Assembly: GCA_913056245.1 (NCBI GenBank)
Contig: CAJXME010000092.1
Coordinates: 1 to 5,694, forward strand
DNA from: an uncultured Alphaproteobacteria bacterium
GTDB lineage: Bacteria; Pseudomonadota; Alphaproteobacteria; Puniceispirillales; UBA1172
Length of the DNA stretch: 5,694 bases
Direction: 5' to 3'
Shown one piece after another: positions 1 to 5,694 of this stretch; positions within the stretch are counted from its first letter, which is position 1, and every line of letters starts with the position of its first letter. The notes under the pieces were generated by a model. That model was given only the letters and a program-made list of their open reading frames with translations. It searched no databases and was not told where the DNA came from. The position numbers and the translations under genes were made by a program.

Positions 1-738
1 GTCCAAACGCCCCAAGGTTTTCGTTATGATCTTATCGCGGCACTGCACCAAGCCGATCAAGACGGCATCGCCACCGATGACAGCAGCCTCCTTGAAGATG
101 GCGGCTATCATGTGCAAACTGTGGCAGGCGATCCCATCCTTGATAAAATCACCAGCGCGGCGGATTTGACTCGTGCTGAATTCATCGCCCTCGGCATCGC
201 CAAAGGAGAGACCACTATGTCTCAAGCGTCCAGCACTGCCCTTACGGAAACGCGCATGGCCACAGGTTTTGATGTTCATGCCTTTAACGATCAACCTGGC
301 CCTATCAGGATTGGCGGCGTCGCGATTGATCATGATCGCGGTTTTGACGCTCATTCCGATGGTGATGTCGCGCTTCATGCCCTAACGGATGCGCTTTACG
401 GCACGATGGCAGATGGCGATATTGGCGCGCATTTCCCGCCCTCCGATGATCAATGGAAAGGCAAAGACAGCGCTTATTTCCTGCAAGCCGCCGCTAACCA
501 ATTGGCGAAGCAAGGCGGCAGGATTACGCTTGCTGATCTGACCATCATCGCCGAAGCCCCGAAAATCACCCCCCATCGTGATGCGATCCGTCGCCGGATT
601 GCTGACCTTCTTGATCTTGACCTTTCACGCGTTTCCGTCAAAGCCACCACCACGGAACAATTAGGATTTACTGGCCGACGTGAAGGGATTGCTGTACAGG
701 CCGCGGTGACCATCACCCTCCCCATCAAGACCCAATAA
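1..738 (+). CDS. ispDF: Bifunctional IspD-IspF enzyme, 3' part (5' end outside window)
   Basis: Fused enzyme of the MEP (non-mevalonate) isoprenoid pathway. The IspD part is 2-C-methyl-D-erythritol 4-phosphate cytidylyltransferase; the IspF part is 2-C-methyl-D-erythritol 2,4-cyclodiphosphate synthase. Both are cytosolic. The frame is open from base 1 to a TAA at 736-738, leaving 245 residues. Residues 1-70 (window numbering) are the end of IspD, with TPQGF at 3-7 and TDDSSLLE at 25-32. IspF starts near residue 86 with MATGFDVH. Its expected metal ligands are present: Asp91, His93 and His126 ([10 protein letters not shown], 117-126). [13 protein letters not shown] follows near the C-terminus. 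The IspD-IspF fusion is typical of Alphaproteobacteria, though not exclusive to them. A strong ribosome-binding site and ATG at 217 lie inside the linker (separate entry). pgpA follows after 15 bp, so the two are probably co-transcribed. The IspF assignment is very secure. Confidence 0.96.
   Translation, partial: VQTPQGFRYDLIAALHQADQDGIATDDSSLLEDGGYHVQTVAGDPILDKITSAADLTRAEFIALGIAKGETTMSQASSTALTETRMATGFDVHAFNDQPGPIRIGGVAIDHDRGFDAHSDGDVALHALTDALYGTMADGDIGAHFPPSDDQWKGKDSAYFLQAAANQLAKQGGRITLADLTIIAEAPKITPHRDAIRRRIADLLDLDLSRVSVKATTTEQLGFTGRREGIAVQAAVTITLPIKTQ
203..219 (+). promoter_or_regulatory. Possible internal ribosome-binding site and ATG for separate IspF
   Basis: AAGGAG at 203-208 lies 8 bases before an in-frame ATG at 217-219, in the linker between the IspD and IspF parts. 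This is as good as the best start signals in the window. Initiation here would give a 173-residue protein, close to a normal stand-alone IspF (about 160 residues) plus a short leader. The linker encodes K-G-E at this point, so the match could also be a coding coincidence. That the site is used is inference. Confidence 0.4.
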
Positions 739-753
739 AAAAGGAAGACAGCC

Positions 754-1254
754 ATGAGCCATAGCACCAGCGATAAAATTCTCACCACCCTATCCACCCT
801 AGGCCCCATCGGGAAATTGCCCGCCCCCGGCACGATGGGTTCGATTGTCGCGGCAGCGGTCGGGGTTTGGATTAACCTGCAATTTGGCCTTGTAACCTTG
901 GTGATTGCCACCGTGATCGTTGTCGCCATTGGCTTTCCCATGGCCAATGCGCATTACCGCGTGACGGGACAAAAAGACGCTGGCGAGGTCATCATTGATG
1001 AAGTGGGCGGCCAATGGCTGGCCATGTTGCCGATCCCCGTGGCGCCGGCCATGACCAAAGAATACCTGATCTGGGTGGTGGTGGCATTCGCGCTATTCCG
1101 CCTGTTTGATATTTGGAAGCCTGGCCCTATCCGTCAAGCCGAACGACTCCAGCCCTATGCCACGGGCGTTATGGCCGATGATATTATCGCCGGGGCGCTT
1201 GCTGGCGCGGTGATTATGATTTCAACGCCGCTCTTTGGCATCACCGCTTATTGA
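754..1254 (+). CDS. pgpA: Phosphatidylglycerophosphatase A
   Basis: Inner-membrane phosphatase that removes the terminal phosphate of phosphatidylglycerol phosphate to give phosphatidylglycerol. At 166 residues it has the usual PgpA length. Family motifs visible in order are GKLPAPGTMGS at residues 20-30, an acidic motif EVIIDEVGG at 78-86, FRLFDIWKPGPI at 115-126, and GVMADDIIAG at 138-147; the conserved acidic residues probably bind the metal. Hydrophobic stretches at about 31-62, 104-118 and 144-160 fit a small multi-pass membrane protein. The ATG at 754 has AAGGA at 741-745, 8 bases upstream, which settles the start. The gene begins 15 bp after ispDF, and its TGA stop at 1252-1254 is overlapped by a possible TTG start for the next gene, which suggests one operon. 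Nothing appears broken. Confidence 0.95.
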   Translation: MSHSTSDKILTTLSTLGPIGKLPAPGTMGSIVAAAVGVWINLQFGLVTLVIATVIVVAIGFPMANAHYRVTGQKDAGEVIIDEVGGQWLAMLPIPVAPAMTKEYLIWVVVAFALFRLFDIWKPGPIRQAERLQPYATGVMADDIIAGALAGAVIMISTPLFGITAY

Positions 1255-1268
1255 TCGCGAGGCCGAAA

Positions 1269-1784
1269 TTGTCCACCGAATCCCTCGCCCAACGCATTAT
1301 CACGAAAGCCGCTGATCTGGGGATTATGCTGGCAACGGCGGAATCCTGCACCGGCGGAATGATCGCCGCCGCCCTCACCGATATCGCCGGGTCTTCCGTG
1401 GCGGTTGATCGTGGCTTCATCACCTATTCGAACGCCGCCAAAACCGAGAGTTTAGACGTGCCTGCCGCTTTGATTGCTGATCACGGCGCGGTGTCTGAAC
1501 CTGTGGTGCGGGCGATGGCGGAAGGCGCGGTGGCGCGAATATCAGGCATGGCGGGTATTGCCGTTTCGGTGTCCGGGGTGGCTGGTCCCGGGGGCGGCAC
1601 AGCGGAAAAGCCCGTAGGGCTGGTGTGGTTTGGTCTTGCCCATCGACAGGGGGAGAGGATCACCACCCAAGCCTTTCAGATGATCTTTTCAGGCGATCGC
1701 GCGGCGGTGCGCCAGCAATCGGTCAATTTTGCCTTGGAACGGATGTCAACCGCGCTGGATGAACACTCAAACGCGATCGTATAA
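1269..1784 (+). CDS. pncC: CinA C-terminal domain protein, nicotinamide-nucleotide amidohydrolase (PncC type)
   Basis: Stand-alone CinA C-terminal domain. The family deamidates nicotinamide mononucleotide to nicotinate mononucleotide in pyridine-nucleotide recycling. From this start the protein has 171 residues and lacks the N-terminal MoCF-like domain of full CinA. Motifs visible are ATAESCTGG around residues 22-30 (probable nucleophile Ser26), GFITYSNAAK at 49-58, HGAVSEPV at 72-79, and SGVAGPGGGTAEKPVGLV at 102-119. All key segments are present. The start is uncertain. TTG at 1269 has GAGG at 1259-1262, 6 bases upstream, and gives the N-terminus MSTESLAQR. An in-frame TTG at 1251 overlaps the pgpA stop as TTGA and adds six residues, but has no visible ribosome-binding site. 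I prefer 1269. The 3' end overlaps the convergent COQ10/RatA gene by 18 bp. The cinA-type family is certain; the enzymatic activity is taken from family knowledge. Confidence 0.93.
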   Translation: MSTESLAQRIITKAADLGIMLATAESCTGGMIAAALTDIAGSSVAVDRGFITYSNAAKTESLDVPAALIADHGAVSEPVVRAMAEGAVARISGMAGIAVSVSGVAGPGGGTAEKPVGLVWFGLAHRQGERITTQAFQMIFSGDRAAVRQQSVNFALERMSTALDEHSNAIV

Positions 1785-2204
1785 ATCATCAGCGCGGGTT
1801 TCAAAAGCACGCACCATCTTTTTCACCGCTTCGGAAAACAAAGTCTCAACCACGGATTGAAAGAGCCGTGATTTGAATTCAAAATCGACATAAAAATCAA
1901 TCTCACAGCCTTGAGGATGAGGGCGGAAGACCCATGAATTTTTGAGGTATTTGAACGGCCCATCGGCGTATTCGACCTTGATGACGCGGTTTTCCGCGTC
2001 CAAATCAACATATGAGGTGAATTTTTCCCGATAAAGCCGAAAGCCAATCATCAAATCCGCCACCATCTTTTCATCATCCGCCTGACGGATGCGAGCCGCC
2101 ATGCACCATGGCAGAAATTCGGGATAGGATTTGACATCCGCCACCAAAGCATAGAGATGCTCAGGTCGATGAGGGATCACTCTTTTTTCACTATGGGTGG
2201 TCAT
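1767..2204 (-). CDS. COQ10/RatA-type START-domain protein (polyketide cyclase/coenzyme Q-binding family)
   Basis: Small SRPBCC/START-fold protein of 145 residues. Eukaryotic COQ10 relatives bind ubiquinone and support respiratory electron transfer; E. coli RatA is described as an inhibitor of ribosome subunit association. Family marks are VADVKSYPEFLPWC at residues 21-34, the central YREKFTSYV at 58-66, DGPFKYLKNSW at 81-91 and a C-terminal helix with FETRADDLY. The ATG at 2204 is chosen because the protein then begins just before the conserved core, as relatives do. An in-frame ATG at 2243 would add 13 residues and overlap lipA by 14 bp. Only a weak AGG precedes 2204, so translation may be coupled to lipA, which ends 25 bp upstream. 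It is the last gene of the pyruvate dehydrogenase/lipoate group, which favours the quinone role over a free toxin role; no antitoxin partner is visible. The family is secure, the function less so. Confidence 0.9.
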   Translation of the reverse strand: MTTHSEKRVIPHRPEHLYALVADVKSYPEFLPWCMAARIRQADDEKMVADLMIGFRLYREKFTSYVDLDAENRVIKVEYADGPFKYLKNSWVFRPHPQGCEIDFYVDFEFKSRLFQSVVETLFSEAVKKMVRAFETRADDLYDRV

Positions 2205-2229
2205 GACAGGCCTGAAATCAACACGATCA

Positions 2230-3210
2230 TCAGGCCATAGCATCCTGACGCGCGGCTTTCAAGACAGCGAAATCATCATCAGCGTGATAAGATGACCGCG
2301 TCAACGGCGAAGAGGACATCATCAGAAACCCTTTCGCTTCCCCCAAAGCCTTTAGCGATGCGAACTCATCGGGCGTCCAGAACCGATCCAACGGCTGATG
2401 CTTAGGCGTGGGCTGTAAATATTGACCGATGGTCATGAAATCAACATCTGCGGCGCGCATATCATCCATCACTTGGATCACATCGTCACGGCTTTCACCA
2501 AGCCCCACCATGATGCCTGATTTTGTGAAGATCATGGGATCAAGCCGCTTCACGTCGCTGAGCAGTTGCAAAGACGCAAAATAACGCGCCCCGGGACGCA
2601 CCGTCGGATAAAGACGCGGCACGGTTTCGAGATTGTGATTAAAAACGTCAGGCTTCGCCGCGACCACCACTTCAACCGCGCCATCTTTACGCAGAAAGTC
2701 AGGGGTCAAAATTTCAATAGTGGTTTGCGGGGAAGCGTCACGAATGGCCAGAATCGTCTTGGCAAAATGCGCCGCGCCGCCATCATCGAGATCATCGCGA
2801 TCCACCGACGTGATCACCACATGGGCAAGGCCAAGATGCGCCACCGCCTCTGCTACGCGCCGAGGTTCATCATGATCGAGCTTGTCAGGCCGCCCAGTCG
2901 CGACATTGCAAAACGCGCAAGCGCGGGTGCAGACCGAGCCAAGAATCATCATCGTGGCGTGTTTTTTCTGCCAACATTCCCCGATATTGGGGCAAGCGGC
3001 TTCTTCACAAACCGTCACCAGATGATGGTCGCGGACAATTTGCTTGGTGTCTTGATAACCTTGCGAGGTTGGCGCTTTGACTTTGAGCCAATCGGGACGT
3101 TTTGGTTGAGGTTTTAAGTCATTGCGTGCTTTTTCGGGGTGACGCGCATCACCCTTCAGGCTTTGCCCCCTGAAGACGACCTTCTCATTGATGTCCGTTT
3201 CAACACTCAT
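2230..3210 (-). CDS. lipA: Lipoyl synthase
   Basis: Radical SAM enzyme that inserts two sulfur atoms into the octanoyl chain on E2 and related proteins, making the lipoyl cofactor. The length of 326 residues is normal. The auxiliary iron-sulfur cluster ligands are Cys68, Cys73 and Cys79 in [13 protein letters not shown]. The radical SAM cluster ligands are Cys94, Cys98 and Cys101 in CTRACAFC. The C-terminal RSSY motif at 305-308, which supplies a serine ligand to the auxiliary cluster, is intact. The N-terminal [10 protein letters not shown] at 38-47 is also typical. The ATG at 3210 has AAGGA (complement of 3220-3224) 9 bases upstream. The gene follows lpdA after 22 bp, which links cofactor synthesis to the complex that uses it. 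All catalytic residues are present, so I see no reason to doubt activity. Confidence 0.98.
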   Translation of the reverse strand: MSVETDINEKVVFRGQSLKGDARHPEKARNDLKPQPKRPDWLKVKAPTSQGYQDTKQIVRDHHLVTVCEEAACPNIGECWQKKHATMMILGSVCTRACAFCNVATGRPDKLDHDEPRRVAEAVAHLGLAHVVITSVDRDDLDDGGAAHFAKTILAIRDASPQTTIEILTPDFLRKDGAVEVVVAAKPDVFNHNLETVPRLYPTVRPGARYFASLQLLSDVKRLDPMIFTKSGIMVGLGESRDDVIQVMDDMRAADVDFMTIGQYLQPTPKHQPLDRFWTPDEFASLKALGEAKGFLMMSSSPLTRSSYHADDDFAVLKAARQDAMA

Positions 3211-3232
3211 CCCATGAAGTCCTTATCGATCC

Positions 3233-4630
3233 TTAAAAATGGATGGCTTTGTCAAAAGCATCAAGCACGGATTCATGCATCGCTTCCGATAAAGTGGGAT
3301 GGGGGAAGATCGTGTGCATCAAATCTTCTTCCGTGGTCTCGAGTTTTTTGGCCACCACATAGCCTTGGATCAATTCCGTCACTTCTGGGCCAATCATATG
3401 AGCGCCCAGCAATTCACCGGTTTTCGCATCAAAGATGGTTTTGATCATGCCGTCTTCATCGCCCAGCGCAATCGCCTTGCCATTGGCCAAGAAGGGGAAG
3501 CGGCCGACTTTGATGTCGTGACCCGCGGCTATCGCGGCTTTTTCCGACAAGCCCACCGAAGCGACTTGCGGGCGGCAATAGGTGCAGCCCGGGATATCGG
3601 TTTTCTTCACCCCGTGTCCCTCGCCCAGCCCAGCGATATGTTCAGCGGCGATGATCCCTTCATGGCTGGCTTTATGGGCAAGCCATGGCGCGCCGGTCAT
3701 ATCGCCAATCGCATAGATTCCCGGCTCATCGGTGCGCATCGACCCATCGGTGATCACATGACCGCGATCAAGTTTAACTTTGGTTTGCTCAAGGCCAATG
3801 CCATCGGTATTGGCGGTGATGCCCACCGCAAGGATCATGCGATCAGCGGTCAAGCTCTGCGTTTTGCCTTGATGGGTGACTTCTGCCGTCACGCCTTTGC
3901 CGGCTTTCACCGCGCCAAGTTTCGCGCCGGTCATCAGCGTCAACCCGCGATTGGTGAAAGATTTCGCCGCCATCGCGGAAATTTCATCGTCTTCTGCGGG
4001 CAAAATGCGATCCATGGCTTCGATGACGGTGACCTGAACCCCCATATCCGCATAGAAAGACGCGAATTCAATACCGATCGCGCCTGACCCCACGACGATG
4101 AGCGTCTTCGGCATGGTTTTTGGTGTCATGGCATCGCGATAGGTCACGATGGTCTCGCCATTGGCTTCAATCCCCGGCAAGGCGCGCGCTCTTGCGCCTG
4201 TCGCCAAAATCACGGATTTGGCGTTGATCATATCGCCGTTATCAAGTTTGACTTGCCGTTTGCCTTTCGCCATACCGCCAAGGCTTGCGGAGGCCATAAA
4301 GACAGCGATCTTATTCTTCTTCATCAAATGGCTGATGCCTGATGATAGACGCTTGGCGACGCCGCGCGAGCGTTCCACCACAGCGTTCAAGTCAATCTCG
4401 GCTTTGCCCACGGTGATGCCAAAATCCTTAGCGTGATCAATCAGATGTTTGACTTCCGCTGACCGCAACAAGGCTTTCGTGGGGATGCAGCCCCAATTGA
4501 GGCAAATGCCGCCCAAATTTTCACGTTCGACCACCGCGGCTTTCAAGCCCAATTGGCTGGCGCGAATGGCGGCGACATATCCCCCTGGACCGCCGCCAAT
4601 CACCACCACATCTACATCATGTTCTGCCAT
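3233..4630 (-). CDS. lpdA: Dihydrolipoyl dehydrogenase (E3 of pyruvate dehydrogenase complex)
   Basis: FAD-dependent disulfide oxidoreductase that reoxidises the dihydrolipoyl group of E2 and passes electrons to NAD+. It has 465 residues, the usual size for E3 without an attached lipoyl domain. Motifs in order are the FAD-binding GGGPGG at residues 12-17, the redox pair Cys43/Cys48 in GGICLNWGCIPTK, the NAD-binding GSGAIG at 181-186, the second flavin motif YAIGD at 306-310, IPGCTYCRPQVASVG at 346-360, and the catalytic His444/Glu449 in HPTLSE. The ATG at 4630 is preferred: AAAGGA (complement of 4637-4642) sits 6 bases upstream and the protein then begins MAEHDVDVVVIGG. A GTG at 4645 would add five residues but lacks this support. 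It lies 24 bp after pdhC and 22 bp before lipA in the same direction, so it is very likely the E3 of the pyruvate complex rather than that of another 2-oxoacid dehydrogenase. Confidence 0.98.
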   Translation of the reverse strand: MAEHDVDVVVIGGGPGGYVAAIRASQLGLKAAVVERENLGGICLNWGCIPTKALLRSAEVKHLIDHAKDFGITVGKAEIDLNAVVERSRGVAKRLSSGISHLMKKNKIAVFMASASLGGMAKGKRQVKLDNGDMINAKSVILATGARARALPGIEANGETIVTYRDAMTPKTMPKTLIVVGSGAIGIEFASFYADMGVQVTVIEAMDRILPAEDDEISAMAAKSFTNRGLTLMTGAKLGAVKAGKGVTAEVTHQGKTQSLTADRMILAVGITANTDGIGLEQTKVKLDRGHVITDGSMRTDEPGIYAIGDMTGAPWLAHKASHEGIIAAEHIAGLGEGHGVKKTDIPGCTYCRPQVASVGLSEKAAIAAGHDIKVGRFPFLANGKAIALGDEDGMIKTIFDAKTGELLGAHMIGPEVTELIQGYVVAKKLETTEEDLMHTIFPHPTLSEAMHESVLDAFDKAIHF

Positions 4631-4654
4631 GGGTTTTCCTTTCACTGCACATGA

Positions 4655-5512
4655 TCAGGCCAAAGCCAGAACAGGATTTTCAACAATATCCTTAAAGACT
4701 TTCATGAAACGCGCGGCGGTGGCGCCATCAATCACCCGATGATCTGAAGACAAGGTTGCTGTCATCATGGTAGCGACCGCCAATTGACCATTGCGAACCA
4801 CGGCGCGCTCTTCGCCTGCACCAATCGCAAGGATGGCGGCTTGCGGCGGGTTAATCACCGCCGTGAAAGACGTGACGCCAAACATCCCTAGATTAGAGAT
4901 GGTGAAACTGCCGCCGGTGTATTCTTCGGGCGCCAATTTCCCGTCATGGGCTTTCTTGGCTAGCGCGGCGACTTCCGATGAAATGGCCTCAAGCCCTTTT
5001 TCATCAGCATGGCGAATAATCGGCGTGATTAACCCGCCTTCAATCGCCACCGCCACAGAAATATCCGCATGGTGGAAGCGGCGCGTTTGCGTGCCTTCCC
5101 AAGACGCGTTGACCTCAGGAACCCGCATCAGCGCGGTCGCTGCCGCTTTGATGATCATGTCATTGACGGAAATTTTGACGCCTTCAGGCGCGTGATCATT
5201 TAAGGCTTTCCGCGCGGTTAACATTTGGCCGATATCAATGTCCATATTGACATAGAAATGCGGCGAGTCTTGCATCGATTGTTGCAGGCGATCGGCGATC
5301 ACTTTGCGCATTTGCGTATGCTCAATGACGCTGGAATCGTCGCCGGTTTGCATCGGCATAACCGCTTGAGGCGTGGACGCCGTCACCGTTGAGCCGACAT
5401 TCTCAAGGTCAGCCTTGATGATGCGGCCGCGCGGACCACTGCCCTTAAGGCTTGCCAAATCAATCCCGCGATCTTCTGCGATGCGCCGCGCCAAGGGGCT
5501 GGCCTTTGTCTT
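4655..5512 (-). CDS. pdhC: Dihydrolipoamide acetyltransferase (E2 of pyruvate dehydrogenase), lacking its N-terminal lipoyl domain
   Basis: C-terminal two-thirds of E2, which moves the acetyl group from lipoyl to CoA and forms the core of the complex. Reading leftwards from 5512, KTKASPLARRIAEDRG opens the peripheral subunit-binding domain, continuing through KGSGPRGRI (about 5443-5423). A short linker follows, then the catalytic domain from about 5320. The active-site motif DHRVIDG is intact, with its histidine codon at 4739-4741. The protein ends in the usual way, NPVLALA, with TGA at 4655-4657. The N-terminal lipoyl domain and its Ala/Pro-rich linker, normally about 100-130 residues, are missing. 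The reading frame continues past 5512 only as unlike sequence and meets TGA at 5585-5587. A TTG at 5494 is the first possible start, but I do not believe it is genuine. No frameshift rescues a lipoyl domain in the other minus frames. See the junction entry. Confidence 0.93.
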   Translation of the reverse strand, partial: KTKASPLARRIAEDRGIDLASLKGSGPRGRIIKADLENVGSTVTASTPQAVMPMQTGDDSSVIEHTQMRKVIADRLQQSMQDSPHFYVNMDIDIGQMLTARKALNDHAPEGVKISVNDMIIKAAATALMRVPEVNASWEGTQTRRFHHADISVAVAIEGGLITPIIRHADEKGLEAISSEVAALAKKAHDGKLAPEEYTGGSFTISNLGMFGVTSFTAVINPPQAAILAIGAGEERAVVRNGQLAVATMMTATLSSDHRVIDGATAARFMKVFKDIVENPVLALA

Positions 5513-5694
5513 TGCCAGCAGCGACCTAGCGCAGCGGACGCTACGAGAATTAGCTCGCTTGGAGCACGGAGGGACGCGCGTCTTTCAAGTACAGGCAATG
5601 GAAGTACTAACGCAGGGCTTTGGCCGCGAGGACGCCCACGTGATCGGCGTTTTGCGCGGCGACTTAGCCCGCGGGATGGTCAAGCACATAGAGG
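5481..5694 (+). CDS. Partial open frame, possible L7Ae/YlxQ-type RNA-binding protein fragment
   Basis: A plus-strand frame is open from before the breakpoint to the window end, 71 codons from the first in-frame ATG at 5481. That ATG lies in DNA antisense to pdhC, so the true protein probably enters at the breakpoint and this left end is arbitrary. Visible features are VFASSDLAQRTLREL, then a strand ending VFQVQAMEVL, then GFGREDAHVIGVLRGDLARG. By eye this follows the L7Ae/YlxQ pattern: a hydrophobic strand ending in an Asp-containing turn, a helix, then GR/GK and a Val/Ile strand before a final helix. It aligns without gaps over the first part to what I recall of Bacillus YlxQ. Five of its seven leucine codons from 5520 onward are CTA or TTA, unlike the neighbouring genes. 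Family assignment is tentative; that the frame codes is more likely than not. Confidence 0.45.
   Translation, partial: MRRAKGLAFVFASSDLAQRTLRELARLEHGGTRVFQVQAMEVLTQGFGREDAHVIGVLRGDLARGMVKHIE
5495..5530. other. Breakpoint between pdhC and unrelated sequence
   Basis: To the left, the minus strand encodes conserved E2 sequence up to KASPLARR (codons at about 5509-5486). To the right, no minus frame resembles a lipoyl domain or E2 linker, and stops appear. Instead the plus strand becomes a natural-looking open frame. The switch falls within about 36 bp, most likely 5500-5515. I see no insertion-sequence ends, long inverted repeats or target-site duplication at the join; the far side is outside the window, so an element cannot be excluded. 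The cause may be a chimeric assembly, a chimeric clone, or a real deletion or inversion. Confidence 0.6.

Noticed and set aside
474..947. 157-codon minus-strand frame spanning the ispDF-pgpA boundary
   Set aside because: It crosses two well-supported plus-strand genes and contains no recognisable motif; its length is chance.
1785..1850. Possible intrinsic terminator after the cinA-type gene
   Set aside because: There is a short T-run near 1817-1822 but no GC-rich stem before it.
2566..3117. 183-codon open frame on the plus strand, antisense to lipA
   Set aside because: It lies wholly within lipA, whose product carries every catalytic motif. The antisense translation is rich in Arg, His and Ile with no recognisable domain, as expected for a shadow frame.
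3299..4087. 262-codon open frame on the plus strand, antisense to lpdA
   Set aside because: It mirrors a fully conserved E3 gene. Its translation is rich in His, Phe, Arg and Gly without any family motif, so the length reflects codon bias on the other strand.
5527..5543. Small inverted repeat TAGCG-7 bases-CGCTA just right of the breakpoint
   Set aside because: A 5-bp stem with no flanking extension is expected by chance and lies inside an open reading frame; there is no T-run to make it a terminator and no partner to make it an element end.
5383..5598. Minus-strand frame that could have carried the missing E2 N-terminus through a frameshift
   Set aside because: Its translation contains neither a lipoyl-lysine motif nor an Ala/Pro linker, and it partly overlaps the subunit-binding domain in another frame, so a simple frameshift does not explain the lost domain.
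5594..5692. Minus-strand segment beginning MCLTIPR, reminiscent of a HypC start
   Set aside because: Only the first five residues match; the rest is Pro/Arg/Ser-rich without HypC features and stops after about 33 codons. The plus-strand frame explains the region better.

Overview
The window reads as part of an alphaproteobacterial chromosome. Three things suggest this: IspD fused to IspF in one reading frame, a pdhC-lpdA-lipA-COQ10/RatA gene order, and a facing ispDF-pgpA-cinA group, an arrangement I recall from many Alphaproteobacteria. Base composition looks like mid-50s % GC by eye, so a moderate-GC lineage. I cannot name a genus.

Layout. Positions 1-1784 carry a plus-strand run of three tightly spaced genes: the 3' part of ispDF (isoprenoid precursor synthesis), pgpA (phosphatidylglycerol synthesis) and a stand-alone CinA C-terminal domain protein (pncC type, NMN deamidase). 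Positions 1767-5512 carry a minus-strand run, read from right to left: pdhC (E2 of pyruvate dehydrogenase, 5' part missing), lpdA (E3), lipA (lipoyl synthase) and a COQ10/RatA-type START-domain gene. The two runs converge and their last genes overlap by 18 bp, with no visible terminator. No intergenic stretch exceeds 25 bp, so there are no promoters, RNA genes, repeats or mobile elements between the genes.

How the genes work together. The minus-strand group is functionally coherent. PdhC and LpdA are subunits of the pyruvate dehydrogenase complex, and LipA makes the lipoyl cofactor that E2 needs. The last gene probably belongs to quinone handling in respiration. The plus-strand group holds housekeeping genes for isoprenoid, phospholipid and pyridine-nucleotide metabolism.

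The one real anomaly is the right end. PdhC stays convincing up to the start of its peripheral subunit-binding domain at about 5500-5512. The expected lipoyl domain and linker are then absent. Instead, the last ~180 bp hold an open plus-strand frame with different leucine codon use. By eye it resembles an L7Ae/YlxQ-type RNA-binding protein. This is either a true rearrangement that truncates pdhC or, more likely, an assembly or cloning chimera. I found no convincing new biological system; the rest is ordinary core metabolism.
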